From: Owenia fusiformis | Taxonomy: Eukaryota; Annelida; Polychaeta; Sabellida; Oweniidae | Length of the DNA: 64,000 nt | Assembly (NCBI GenBank): GCA_903813345.2 | Contig: CAIIXF020000010.1 | Location: 3,155,169-3,219,168 of the forward strand | Reading direction: 5' to 3' | In this document: piece after piece, positions 1 to 12,052 of the stretch | How positions within the stretch are numbered: the first letter of the stretch is position 1 | How the letters are laid out: the number at the start of each line of letters is the position of its first letter | Program-made: the position numbers and the translations under genes | The notes under the pieces: generated by a model | Seen by the model: only the letters and a program-made list of their open reading frames with translations | Told to the model about the DNA's origin: nothing | The model's database searches: none

Positions 1-28
1 CTTGACCAGTTACCATTTTTTATAAGGG

Positions 29-820
29 TGACTGCGTCGCTAACATGCTAAATATAAGAGTTAGCTGACGTTTGGGAGTCTGACTTACCTTCTAAAGGTT
101 AGAACCCGAATCTTAATGAAACCATATCACCTTTGTTGCGTCGATGATGATGCATAAACATAGCATTTGATAGAAATTAGCGTAAATGCTTTTCCGACTT
201 TTTCATTTTTCATCAATGTTGACTTCCGGGAAGGCGTTGTAGTTATCACGAAATAACGCATTGACCCTTGAACTTTACTTTGTTGACGTGTCAACCAAGC
301 ATGTCTGGTGTGAAAATTAAAAGAATATTAGCAATGTTCTACATCCGCCAAGCTAAGTGAAGTAGTCAATATTTAAAATTACCAATTTCAAGTGAAGTAC
401 GCAACGAACGAAACTGCGTGATCTACACTCCCACTATTGGTCTGAATGAAATGCTACGTAGAAATATGAGCCATCTGCTGTATTAGTCGATTAATAGAGT
501 AAGACCTGTTGGTGATGCTTTATAATTTAGACCAAAACATTGAAGAACAAACGAACCTGTAAATCGTGAAAACAACGAACAAATATTCGGTTTTCACATA
601 TGTTCGGTAATTTTTCGTATTGAAACTTCCGGAACTTACAAGGAAATCATTCATTTTCTCGATCCATGATTTACCTCTTGGATGTTGTGGCAAATGCTCC
701 ATGGTTGACGCAACAAAGGTGATATGGTTTCATTAAGATTCGGGTTCTAACCTTTAGAAGGTAAGTCAGACTCCCAAACGTCAGCTAACTCTTATATTTA
801 GCATGTTAGCGACGCAGTCA
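29..820. mobile_element. Foldback DNA element with perfect 114-bp terminal inverted repeats
   Basis: Positions 29-142 are the exact reverse complement of 707-820; I found no mismatch by eye. The ends begin TGACTGCGTCGC. About 560 bp of AT-rich sequence without a credible ORF lies between the arms, so this looks like a non-autonomous foldback or MITE-type element. I could not identify a target-site duplication at the outer edges. Perfect arm identity suggests recent insertion or arm homogenisation. The superfamily is not determined. Confidence 0.85.
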
Positions 821-2742
821 GGCCTTGAAAAAAGTAGTACATATCCAACTGGCAGCTCAAAAGAAACATTATAAATGTAGTTAAATCTGTCATATGCATC
901 AGCCTGTGACAGCTCTAATCCAATGTTGAACTTGAGTGATTCCTTTGTTATTTACAAAGATATAATGATTTATATGAAACCCCATTGAAATAAAGTGTAG
1001 TCAAGCTGGCCATTATGCACCCTAAATCTAGTCATTACATTACCTACCTATGAACTAGACTTGAAAAGAATTGGTATCTTTTACCGACAGGACCGTTTGG
1101 TCTCAATCTGTACGGTTAGGTGCTATAGTGATGTACTCAACATTTTACAGCTCACGTGCATCAATATTTTGGAAGGGCTTTCATAACAATGAACATAACT
1201 CATGTTTTTATATGTACATATATATATGTATATTCTCATATTTATATTATCCAAGTAAAAGGATACTTAAAGTAGTATTAGCTACATGTCAATGACTTTC
1301 CCATAAAACATACCATATTCTCTCTAATGAGCGCACAGTTCCAATGAGCTCACATGATATGCCACTTGAATGCCATGTTGAATATGGTCTCAAGGAAACC
1401 TGATAGTAATAACAACAAAGGTTATTGGCGATATTTTTTCTAGATTTTTGGGATGTGCGCTTATAGAAATCTCTCCATATCATTCTCTTTTAAATTAATA
1501 TTTGGAGAATGGGCTCTGTGGTCATTTGAGAGAATACAACATGTGCTTTCATTACTAGGGTATTATATTTTATATGAGACTTGTCAAACGTTTAGATCCA
1601 GATGATTGAATTTCAATTTCATGTTTGTCTTGGTACTACAGTGAACAATGGGTGGTGGGATGGAAACATGATTTTCTCTAAACCTGAAAAAGGTAACCTA
1701 GTGTAATTTTTAGATCTTCATGATAATTAAATCATCTGTCAGATGACTAAATTTCAAGAATATTCCTGCATCACACACAGTGTAATTCCTTGTATATCCA
1801 ATTATAAATATTTTTGGGACACCCTGTATATCATGTGGTAACCTCATACTGTATAAGTGGTACTTTTGCCTAACCATTTAATTTGCCTATTGCCTAATTT
1901 TTACCAGGTTTGAAAATTGAATGTCGTAAATATTATCTTCAAAGCATAATCAAATGGGAAGTTTCTTGTCATTGGGAAAATTAGAATTTAAGAAAATGAT
2001 AAAATGTGGTCATTAGGCAAATCAACCACTCGCACTAGATACCAATTATACAGTATTTGTATGTGTCTGAGGCATTGACATCGTTACAGTATGTATGAAT
2101 ATTTGACAAGATAGTCATTCCTTTTTAAGTATTACAAATGGTTTTCAAAATGTCACCAAATTGCCAGTATTGCCTTTATAAATTCACACAATGACATATT
2201 AACAATGTTCACTATTAAATTAAAGAAAAAATATCAAAGTGTGCAACAGAGACTGCTATTGAATAACAGTGTGAAGTACCTGATACCAATTGGTAGCAAA
2301 AACAGTAATGAGTCCATATATACTAAATTTGTCAGACTCTTTGTCAAGATAAAGTACAATTAATTAAAAAGGGTGCTCTGTATAATATGAAAAATCAACA
2401 ATTAGGTATAGGACAAGAAAGTTACTACTTCGGTAAATCAAAATATTGTTCAACGTGGGATATGTTCCACATACGGAGGTTCATTTACATTAAGTTAATG
2501 GATATCTGGAATTTTAAGTGTTCCACTTATGGATGTGTTCAACTTACACAGGTTCACTTATAATAAGGTAATGGATAACTGGACTTTGGAGTGTTTCATT
2601 TACAGAGGTTCAGTTCACTGACATTAAAACAATGGTTATCTAGACTTTGGGAAATTCCTTATCTGGAGTTTTTCACCTGACAGGTTCTGCTATATTGAGG
2701 TACAATTTACAATAGCTGTCCCATTTCTTAATGTACTGGTTT
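821..2742. other. Intergenic AT-rich DNA, no gene seen
   Basis: Only short chance ORFs are present. A fragment near 1818-1833 (gacaccctgta) resembles the mariner-like end of the small element at 24537-24617, but no partner end was found. Degenerate repeated phrases of the type 'acaggttcacttataataaggtaatgg' spread over about 2450-2700 suggest an eroded tandem repeat. Nothing else is supported. Confidence 0.5.
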
Positions 2743-4248
2743 CTAAGAGTCTCGTGACTCTTCATATTGCAATCTTTTATCCCTTTCAATTTTCATAAGA
2801 CATAAATTAAAAAAAGTTGCACATGTACATAAGATAGATGTCAGCACAAAAAACCACAGAGTACATGATTCTCCATAACAAGTTTGTGATCCAGGTGGAC
2901 TATAGGTTTCATAATTCAAACCAAAAAGCTTTTGAAATAAAACGATTCCAATCGCATGTCCGACCATCATGAGACCAAAGTTTTGTGCATAATATTTCAT
3001 ACCAAATAGATCAACAGCAATAATAGTTACTTGTATATAAAGAAAGGCAAAGGCTACGGCTGCCATTGCAGATGCACACATCAAACCAGCAAAGGATTGA
3101 TTAAAAAATACCAAAATTATTTGACTAATACACATGAGTATTACAGGGAATAAAAGAGTTGATGATTTGGGAATGTCTGGCCATTTTTGTGAAACGTAAT
3201 CTTGTGCCACTCCACCAAGTAATCGCCCAATTGATGCAAAGATCGGTATTGAAAATGTGAAGGCCATTGGATTAATGTTAACTTGTGCAGATTTTGAAAT
3301 ACTTGTGATATTATTTGTAATAGTTCCACCAGTGCCCCCAGTTATTATGCAGATAAAAAATATGTTATAAAACTGAGGTGTTTTAATGATTTGCCACCAC
3401 TTCATATCTTCAAAGAGTAGATAAGTTGTCTTTTTTCCAGCAATTGGAGTTTTTTCATTTATTTCAACGCTAGCATCGTTGTGTGTAACATTTTCGAGTG
3501 TATTTCTTCCTGCTACTTCATTTTCATTTGTATTAGATGATTCTGATAGTTCAATATTATGTTCAGCTGTTACTTCAGGAAGCGTTTTTAGCATCACAAC
3601 ACCGAATGTATTTATAGAAGCTGATAATATGGCTAGCATAAGCAAAAACTCTCCAAGCTTTTGATTCTCTGCATCTTCAATGTGTCCTTGAACAAACAAT
3701 CCTCCATAGAGAGCGCTGAATATTGCAGGGCTTAATCCAAATACAGCTTGGAGGAGGCCAAGTATCTTACCTATGTGTTTTCTGTCAAAGTTCTTGCTAT
3801 TCACCACAGCCGATGCTATATATATAAATATAGTTCCAACTGATGCCATGAAATAAAAAACACATAAAAGCCAACTTTTTGAAGTGAAGAATATCGTAAA
3901 GTTTGTTGCTGTCGACATAAGTCCAAATCCTAAGCCAGAGAGGACAAGTGAGATAATACATGCTACTCTAGGTCCGAAATGGTCAAAGACAATACCTGCC
4001 GGAAAGGAGAAACAAAGTCCCAAATCACCACTAGATGCGATATATTCCAGTTCAGTTTGAGTATAGTTGAATGTCTGTTTCAGGGCAATTGCATATGCAT
4101 TGAATCCGAACACAATACCTGACATGAAATGTGCAAGTATCCCAATACTTAGAGCCACATATTTCTGAAGTTCATGTTTTTTAAAATCCATGATTGAAAA
4201 GATGTTGTTACTTTTGTCTGTTTCAAAGAAAACTATGCTGTTATCCAT
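2743..4248 (-). CDS. MFS transporter, nodulin-like/monocarboxylate-type (12 TM)
   Basis: This is an uninterrupted minus-strand frame of about 501 residues, predicted to be a polytopic plasma- or organelle-membrane transporter. The N-terminal half carries the MFS loop motif A after TM2 (G-I-V-F-D-H-F-G-P-R). Several glycine-rich helices precede an acidic, Asn/Ser/Glu-rich central loop, and a second six-helix half follows, ending in a basic tail. The arrangement and motif context resemble the eukaryotic nodulin-like/MCH1-like MFS branch; the substrate cannot be told. The frame continues upstream to a TTG. I chose the ATG at 4248; a second ATG at 4191 sits nearer the first helix and is also plausible (482 aa). 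The absence of introns is notable beside the intron-rich neighbours and is compatible with a retrocopy, though the frame is intact. Confidence 0.8.
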   Translation of the reverse strand: MDNSIVFFETDKSNNIFSIMDFKKHELQKYVALSIGILAHFMSGIVFGFNAYAIALKQTFNYTQTELEYIASSGDLGLCFSFPAGIVFDHFGPRVACIISLVLSGLGFGLMSTATNFTIFFTSKSWLLCVFYFMASVGTIFIYIASAVVNSKNFDRKHIGKILGLLQAVFGLSPAIFSALYGGLFVQGHIEDAENQKLGEFLLMLAILSASINTFGVVMLKTLPEVTAEHNIELSESSNTNENEVAGRNTLENVTHNDASVEINEKTPIAGKKTTYLLFEDMKWWQIIKTPQFYNIFFICIITGGTGGTITNNITSISKSAQVNINPMAFTFSIPIFASIGRLLGGVAQDYVSQKWPDIPKSSTLLFPVILMCISQIILVFFNQSFAGLMCASAMAAVAFAFLYIQVTIIAVDLFGMKYYAQNFGLMMVGHAIGIVLFQKLFGLNYETYSPPGSQTCYGESCTLWFFVLTSILCTCATFFNLCLMKIERDKRLQYEESRDS

Positions 4249-5010
4249 ATATTTGAGTAAATGATAGCTATTCAAAATCTGTCCCTGTGTGAAATATCAT
4301 TGATACAGTTTGTCCTGAGGTTCAAATATATCATTTGTAAGGTTGAGAGTGTTAAGTTTTAAGGAGTGACCATTTGATCAGTCCTATTCAGAACAAAAAA
4401 ACTTTTGAATGAAAGCAAATATGTTTTGGGAAAATCAGTGACATGTATCAAAATAATTCTTTCATTACGGGAGTGAGCTGAAATGAACAAAGGAAATGAT
4501 CTCTTCCATTCAGATGCCTCAGATGCTAATCAGATTTTTGACTGAGCAAAGTATTTGGGTAGACTGTAAATCTAGTAAATTTAGTAAATCTTGTAAAACT
4601 AGTAAAATCTTGTAAAAACTTGATTATTCAATGTCTAAGATATGAAGTCAAAATGTCAAAAAAGCACTTAAAATGCCTTTGTATGAATGAAATGAACATG
4701 TAGAAATATTTTTACTTTTTATTTCATTATATTAAGTTAGAAAACAACTATATGGTAGTATTGGATAACAAAATGGTTATCAAATGGTTCACCCATTGTA
4801 TCATCAAAGACAACCCACCCAAGAGGCATGCTCTATTAACAAATTAAGCCAGACATTTAAAGGACTGAAGGGGACAATGGTACCATCTTGACATTTTAGG
4901 CTTTGTTTTTCCATGCAAAATGTTATAATGCTTATAATCAGATAATTTACTAATTGTTGCTTATTGTTTGATGATGCTGTTTAATTGACAATATTTGTAG
5001 AAGTTCCAAT
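4249..5010. other. 5' flank of the MFS gene, no other feature
   Basis: AT-rich sequence upstream (in transcription sense) of the minus-strand MFS gene. It has a short run of near-repeats around 4566-4620 (agtaaatctagtaaa type) and no convincing exon. A promoter presumably lies here, but no specific element stands out. Confidence 0.4.
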
Positions 5011-6047
5011 GCATACCTGCCAACCTACCGTATTTTTACGGGAATCTACCGTAAAATTTTCGTTTTTCCGTAAAAAAAATGACAAACTACCGTAAAAAAT
5101 TTACCGTTTTTTCCTGTAAAAGCAACCGTAAAAAATCTGCCGTAATTTTACCAAAATCTACCGTAAAATATTTTATTAAAATTTGTTTTTTTCTATAAGA
5201 ACGGCCGTATATATACCGTAAATATTTGAAAATCTACCGTATTTCTGCTAGAATTAACAGTATTCTTGTTCAAACTACCGTAAAATCTACCGCTATTTGG
5301 AAATTCTGAAAAATTGAATTCTTCTCGTATTGCCCTTGTAATATTCCATTACCAACCCGAACATAAATAGGTGTCGGCAGGTCTGTGACAGTGGTTATTG
5401 CGTATTTAGTAAGTAACTATAAGTAAGCTGGCGTGTAATCAGTCATTACACTGAGGAGTATCGTGATGCAAAAACACAGTGTTCAACTACCACAGGTTCT
5501 ACTGTAGTTATATAAACAGTGAAGTGTTCAACTTGTTAGTCTGTTTATGAAAGAGTTCCATGCATGCTGTGTTAGAAAAACATACTTTATTATTTATTCA
5601 TTGAAGTGTGTCACATTCTACGCAATCAGTTTTTTTAATATACTGCAAAAACTACCGCATTTTTTCAAAATCTTCCACAAAAACTACCGCATTTTTTCAA
5701 ATCTTCCGTAAAACTACCGCATATTTTCAAATCTTCTGTAAAACTACCGCATTTTTTCAAAATCTTCCGCAAAACTACCGTTTTTTTCAAAAATCTACCG
5801 CAAAAACTACCACATTTTTTCAAAATCTACCGTAAAACTACCGCATTTTTCAAAATCTTCTGCAAAACTACAGTTTTTTCAAAATCTACCGCAAAAACTA
5901 CCGTTTTTTTTCAAAATCTACTGAAAAACTACCGCATATTTGTCGAAAATACCGCAAAACTACCACATTTTGAAAAACTCTACCGCAAAAATACCGCAAT
6001 TCAATAAAAACTACCGCAAATTTTTGGTCTTAGGTTGGCAGGTATGC
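5011..6047. mobile_element. Non-autonomous DNA element with CCGTAAAA-rich interior
   Basis: The ends are inverted: gcatacctgccaaccta at 5011-5027 is the reverse complement of 6031-6047. The trinucleotide AAT flanks both sides, compatible with a 3-bp target duplication. The interior is built of degenerate repeats around ctaccg(t/c)aaaa. In the right half they become a regular tandem array with a period near 30 bp (about 5640-6020). Short ORFs inside are repeat translations, not genes. The class is unassigned. Confidence 0.65.
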
Positions 6048-7680
6048 AATGGGAAATGGATAATTGACAATTTCAAAATGTTGATTTTTACAAACCCCAA
6101 GAGATAATAAAAAACAAATCAAATTCTGCAGTAAGGGGAAGAGCTAGACTAGACAACTGATTGATCTATTTGCTTAACCTATACATAAAGTATAGTATAT
6201 TTCTGGATATAAATATAAGTAGATACATATGAGTTATGTTTATTGTTATAAAGGCCCTTTCAAGAAAAGTGGTGTAATTGGGCTGTTAAATGTAGGATAC
6301 ATTGAATTCACATTATCAATAGAATGTAAAATCTTCCCTTTAAACAATTCAACAATCTCGTCAAATATGGTGCACTGACTGCTTTTTAGTTAAATTCCAA
6401 TGATTTATGCAATTAACTCTCTATCTACACAAAAAATCATGAAAAGTCCCTTAAAACGGAGATATAGTTATTCCCAAATTAAGGGGTGACGTTTTGGGGG
6501 TCACCTGTACTTGGACTTGAATTTGAATTTTATATTTTCAATTCAAAGAACAAATGAGTATTTTCAGCACTATAGTAGGTGTATTTTGTTGTAAGGCATT
6601 GCAATTTGAAAGAGGTCTAATTTTAGAGCCTACGGAGTACAATAGATATTGTGTTATTTCAATTTGGTTAGTTTTGAATTTCAGCCTATGTTTCATTTTT
6701 TACAAAACTATTATTTTCAACTGCCACTTCTATCGTCAAAGAGTATTCAGATAGCTATAAAGACTTTTTTGTACGCCATGATTTAATAGATATTTCATTC
6801 AATTCAGTAACTAAATGTAAGGTCATTATGAATGAGCACTCCTCTATTATAAAATTATATACCAAAAATCTTTTGATTTTGAGTTTTTAGAAAAATCATA
6901 ATCTCAGTATTAAATTTTTGTGTGAATGCATTGATATAATTATATAGTTTTAACACATTCCTGCCATGCATACATATATGTTGGTAGTCATTTTGTTGCT
7001 ATTTTGTAAATTTGAATAAACTTTGTATTAACAGGGCCAATAATGCTGATTTCAGCCTCGGCCCTGTCATTTGTAGATAATTTTGTAAAGTAAAATAAAG
7101 AAACCATAAAAACTAAACTAGTATTAAATTGTGGGAATTGCATGTTTCAGAATTTGACATCTTTGTGTGAACTTTGCATCGTCGGTTTCCACGCTCAATC
7201 ACTACATTCTATCCCGAGGTGAGGATAGGTCCGAAGCTTGATGAAGCAAGATGTGAAGTTTGTGTGAACTCTTAAGTCTATCTACCTAAAGTAGCTCGTT
7301 TTAAAAAGATTCATATGTTCCTTCAAGATGTGTTAAGATTTGCCCTTAAACTTAGCTCAATATATGTTAACTCTTGAATTGAATGAATTTCATTAAACAA
7401 ATGTAATATTAAAATCATGATCTTGCCTTCAGATTTCAGGATATCTATTGAGTAAAAGATTCACCATTTTAACATAGAAAACCAAATTGTCTAACTTTTT
7501 CAAATTCAATTGTATCTTGCCAAAACAAAATGGAGGTATCGGACATGATGTCAGTTTATTATTTCCAGCACTAAAACAGTTTTTTCCTTTACACTGTACA
7601 TTAACTAGATAATGGAAACTCCGCGGAGTAGCAAATCCCAACGAACAAAATATCAATTACTGAATTCCAATCAATTATAC
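6048..7680. other. Gene-free stretch with a possible LINE 3'-end relic
   Basis: No exon is recognisable. Around 7033-7073 the sequence can pair as acagggcc...ggccctgt, and it is followed by an A-rich tail (aaaataaagaaacc) ending near 7107. This looks like the hairpin plus tail at the 3' end of a LINE, but no coding remnant lies upstream, so the call is weak. Confidence 0.3.
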
Positions 7681-8690
7681 TCATTACTTTGGTTAAAATT
7701 GAAAAATTTAATAGAATTGCGAATTCCTGTAAAGCAGCCATTTTGAATTTCTGAGGTACAAATATGAAAAATAATACCATATGTGATCTACTCCAAAATT
7801 CCTTCAATTTGAGTATTATATAGCCATACGTTGAAGGGATTGAAAAATTATTGCGAAATCGTACATTAGATGGCCATTTTGAATTTTACGAGGCTCGAAT
7901 CAGAAAAAAGATACAATATTTGCAATCTACTCTTAATTGCCTTTCATTTGAGTATAATAAAGCTATACTTCAGAAAGATCTACAAATTAGCGAAAATTTC
8001 TGTTTTCCTGACCCCCCATACCATATCCCCCCCCCATATCCCTAGTGGTCAGGATGAAAAACACAGAATATATGTGAAATAGATAGATGTTGCGAATATA
8101 CTACCAAAATTTCAAACAACAATATTAATCACTTTGGTTTGGAATGGAAAATTTATGATTTTTGCGAAAAAGTCCCGTCATTTTTAAAGCGGCGGCCATC
8201 TTGAAAAAATCCTTTTTGAATTTTCTGAGGTACAAATCTGAAAAATAATACCATAATTGTTATCTACTCCAAAATTCCTTCAATTTGAGTATTATATAGC
8301 CAAACTTTGAAGGGATCAAAAAATTATTGCGAAATCGTACATTAGACGGCCATTTTGAATTTTACGAGGCTCGAATCAGAAAAAAGATACAATATTTGCA
8401 ATCTACTCTTAATTGCCTTCCATTTGAGTATAATAAAGCTATACTTCAGAAAGATCTAAATTTAGCGAAAATTTCTGTTTTCCTGACCGCCCATACACGG
8501 CCCCTGGGGGTCAGGATAAAAAACACGGAATATATGTGAAATAGATAGATGTTGCGAATATACTACCAAAATTTCAAACAATAATATTAATTACTTTGGT
8601 TTAGAATGAAAAATTTATGATTTTTGCGAAAAAGTCCCGTCATTTTTAAAGCGGCGGCCATCTTGAAAAATTTGCGTAAAACTATTCATC
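7681..8690. repeat. Tandem ~445-476 bp repeat, about two and a quarter units
   Basis: The block from 7686 recurs at 8131 and again at 8593, and the block at 7851 recurs at 8327 (offset 476 bp). The copies differ by small indels and substitutions. Recurrent phrases include gcggcggccatcttgaa and ttgcgaaatcgtacatta. ORFs at 7851 and 8327 are the same repeat read in frame and are probably not genes. The block leads directly into the GACG/GACT microsatellite, so both may belong to one repeat family. Confidence 0.75.
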
Positions 8691-8749
8691 AATATACATC
8701 TTTCCACCGAATATGAAGAAAATCCGTCTAATAATATTTGAGTTATCTT

Positions 8750-8886
8750 CCGGACGGACGGACGGACTGACTGACGGACTGACGGACTGACGGACTGACG
8801 GACTGACGGACTGACGGACTGACGGACTGACGGACTGACAGACAGACTGATGGACTGACGGACGGACGGACGGACGGACGGACGGA
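8750..8886. repeat. GACG/GACT tetranucleotide microsatellite
   Basis: A continuous tetranucleotide tract, mostly GACG alternating with GACT and with a few GACA/GATG variants. It is followed by a cttcgttcgttgg tail. The minus-strand ORF over it is low-complexity Pro-Ser-Val and is not a protein gene. Confidence 0.9.
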
Positions 8887-8941
8887 GGGCTTCACTACAT
8901 CCCTACCGAACTTCGTTCGTTGGGATAATAATTCAAACATA

Positions 8942-9412
8942 CCGGATTTTCTCACATATACGCCCCCCTAAATTTAGGCCCATGGGCCAAAAATCGAATG
9001 TATTACGCTTATACGCCCATGGGCCTATAAAAAATGACCATTTATTGATTTTTTTTTTCATTAAATTCAAGAGTATTTTGTCACTGGCAGATCGTTCTGT
9101 CGTTACTTTGTTTCAACATTAAGTTCAACGCTGTGCCGTAAGTGGCAGTGGTGGATCATTCTGTTGTTTTGTTTCAACATTAAGTCCAAGGTTGTAGGTG
9201 ACTTTTCCTTCATAATTCTTACAAAACATGCGGTAGGACTACAACAGTAGGTACGGTAGTTCATCAGCTCTTCTCACCTTTACGCCCACTTGGCCAAAAA
9301 TCGAAAGTAGTACACTTATACACCCATGGGCGAAAAATAAGAGGTAAAATACCAGACGAAATTACCCCTTCTTTCAGTTATACGCCCAGGGCTTATATGC
9401 GAGAAAATCCAG
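8942..9412. mobile_element. MITE with CYGGATTTTCTC termini and TA target sites
   Basis: The left end ccggattttctcacatatac is matched by the inverted right end gcttatatgcgagaaaatccag. TA dinucleotides flank both edges (8940-8941 and 9413-9414), as expected for a TA-targeting DNA transposon. The interior repeats tatacgcccatgggc in both orientations. There is no coding capacity, so it is non-autonomous. Confidence 0.75.
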
Positions 9413-9414
9413 TA

Positions 9415-9990
9415 AGGAGCCTTAAAGGGTTCCGATTAGCATCCCGTATAAAAACAATATGGCGGCTCCAGGCGAATCAACTGGATCAGTCCATTTTCAA
9501 GAAATAAGGGGAGTTCTGTAAAATCCAGTTTATTGAAATTGTCTTTGAGATAAAGTAATCCGTTTATAATGATTTTGAAAACGTTATCCAAAGAGTGATT
9601 GCGTTCAAAGAATACATGTACAACAGCCAATATAAATCCTTGTATTAGAAACCGTTTTGTCTTGCTTTGTTTCATTTGTAGGATATTTCATATGCCAAGC
9701 TGTGTGCTATTATGTTATGGGGAAATTTAGATGCCAATTTTTCCCTATTATACACAAATAGAAGATCCTGAAACTTCACCCATAAATGTGGAATTGATTT
9801 GTCAAAATAAAAATCACCCTTTTATAAATGTGTGACGATCTTTAATATACTTATGCTATATAACAGTTAGAGGTGTTGACACAACGTCCTCGAACCTGTA
9901 AACCCTTGAGTATTATTCCGGGATCGGGCCTTTTATACTAAACGGTGAGCAACACTAGAAACGAGCGTTCGATTTGCTAAACGATATGTG
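9415..9990. other. Intergenic, no supported feature
   Basis: A 79-codon minus-strand ORF (9436-9675) has no recognisable domain and no splice-site context. I treat it as chance. Nothing else is visible. Confidence 0.35.
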
Positions 9991-10195
9991 CAGGCCCGTA
10001 GCCAGGGGGGGTTCGCAGGGTTCGGGCGAACCCCCCCCTGGCCAAAAATTCTTTCAAAATCATGCAGTTTTTCACCATTTTGAGCACTTCTCAAGTAATT
10101 TTAGCCATATTTGGGCCAAAATTGTCAAATGTGAACCCCCCCTGGAAATTTTTGAAAACTGAACCCCCCCTTGGCAAATCCTGGCTACGGGCCTG
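9991..10195 (+). mobile_element. Small CAGGCCCGTAGCC-ended element with 5-bp TSD
   Basis: Termini caggcccgtagccagg and cctggctacgggcctg are inverted, and the flanks carry the direct repeat ATGTG on both sides. The interior is a GC-skewed poly-G/poly-C sequence (ggggggg... and ccccccc...). A second copy in the opposite orientation lies at 14893-15093. The element is non-autonomous; the clean 5-bp duplication supports transposition. Confidence 0.85.
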
Positions 10196-10589
10196 ATGTG
10201 TCACCCTTTAAACACTCCATGGGGGAGTTTACGGTTGACACACTTTTGGAAGGGGTGTAAATTGTATGTAAGAAAATTACAAAAATGGTTTTATATGAGG
10301 AACCCCAATGAAGGTGGAGATTTATGGATAATATAAAAAAATAAATGAACCCCTGGTCACCAAATCCTGGCTACGCCACTGAAACTGGTGCTTGTATTCA
10401 TGACTTGAGCTTTGTCATTCTCACTTGCATTTAGAATAGTAATCAGGGATAAATGAGCAGAGATCACACGATGTTTAATTACAATATCTGCATGATCGCC
10501 AGACGGTTTAATTCATCAAGTCTTTTGGGTCAGGAGGGCACAGATCAACCTTTTTCTACATAAATATGAATTGATCTGGCAATCGTATT
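10196..10589. other. Spacer with a solo end of a related CCACTG-type element
   Basis: At about 10369-10383 the phrase cctggctacgccactg looks like the right end of a relative of the 9991-10195 element. No matching left end is seen, so it is probably truncated. The remainder is unremarkable spacer leading into the satellite. Confidence 0.4.
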
Positions 10590-12052
10590 TGTTATAGATT
10601 ATAATCAATAGATTGTAATGATATTTATTACAGATTATGATCATATTTTTATAGATTATAATCAATAGATTGTAATAATATTTGTTGTGACAGATTATAA
10701 TCATAATTGTTACAGATTATAACCATAATTGTTACAGATTCTAGTTTTGTTACATATTTTAATCATATTTGTTACATAATATTGTAACCAAAAAGGTCAC
10801 AGATTGTAATAAAAAAGGTTTCACATTGTAATCATATTTTTATTACAGATTATAACCATAATTGTTACAAATAATATTTACTTTTGTTAGAGATCATATT
10901 TATTGATGTTACATATCATATCCAATCTTGTAACATATCATATTTAATCTTGTAACATATCATATTCAATCTTGTAACATATCATATCCAATCTTGTAAC
11001 ATATCATATTCAATCTTGTAACATATCATATTCAATCTCGTAACATATCATATCCAATCTTGTAACATATCATATTCAATCTTGTAACATATCATATTTA
11101 ATCTTGTAACATATTATATCCAATCTTGTAACATAACATATTCAATCTTGTAACATATCATATTCAATCTTGTTACATATCATATTCACTCGTGTAACAT
11201 AACATATTCAATATTGTAACATATCATATTCAATCTTGTAACATATCATATTCACTCTTGTAACATATCAAATTCAATATTGTTACAGATTATATCCAAT
11301 CTTGTAACATAACATATTCAATCTTATAACATATCATATTCAATCTTGTAACATAACATATTCAATCTTATAACATATCATATTCAATCTTGTAACATAT
11401 CATATTCAATCTTGTAACATATCATATTCAATCTTGTAACATATCATATTTAATCTTGTAACATATTATATCCAATCTTGTAACATAACATATTCAATCT
11501 TGTAACATATCATATTCAATCTTGTAACATATCATATTCAATCTTGTTACAGATTATATTCAATCTTGTAACATATCATATTCATTCTTGTAAAATATCA
11601 TATTCACTCTTGTAAAATATCATATTCACTCTTGTAACATATATTCAATCTTGTTACAGATTATATTCAATCTTGTAACATATCATATTCATTCTTGTAA
11701 AATATCATATTCAATCTTGTAACATATCATATTCAATCTTGTAACATATCATATTCAATCTTGTTACAGATTATATTCAATCTTGTAACATATCATATTC
11801 ATTCTTGTAAAATATCATATTCACTCTTGTAAAATATCATATTCACTCTTGTAACATATCACATTCAATCTTGTAACATATCATATTCACTCTTGTAACA
11901 TATATTCAATCTTGTTACAGATTATATTCAATCTTGTAACATATCATATTCATTCTTGTAAAATATCATATTCAATCTTGTAACATATCATATTCAATCT
12001 TGTAACATATCATATTCACTGTTGTAACATATCATATTCAATCTTGTTACAG
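10590..12052. repeat. 22-bp satellite array abutting an ABCG exon
   Basis: About 1.46 kb of a 22-23 bp unit. In the homogenised centre the unit reads roughly aatcttgtaacatatcatattc. In the degenerate left part and at scattered places inside, the unit reads like cttgttacagattatatt. That variant occurs around 11280, 11545, 11652, 11763 and 11914, and finally at 12044-12060, where its 'ttacag' is the splice acceptor of the ABCG exon beginning at 12053. The array lies in the intron upstream of that exon and ends exactly at it. Confidence 0.9.

Noticed and set aside
7851-8539. A pair of small duplicated genes (64 and 70 codons)
   Set aside because: They are the same tandem repeat read in frame; copies disagree by frame-shifting changes after about 50 codons and lack gene context.
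8743-8955. Minus-strand Ser/Val/Pro-rich ORF
   Set aside because: Translation of the GACG/GACT microsatellite.
9436-9675. 79-codon minus-strand ORF as an exon
   Set aside because: No recognisable domain, no flanking splice consensus, no homologous copy nearby.
10590-12052. Regular short repeats resembling a CRISPR array
   Set aside because: Units are contiguous 22-bp repeats with no unique spacers, in a eukaryotic intron. This is a satellite.
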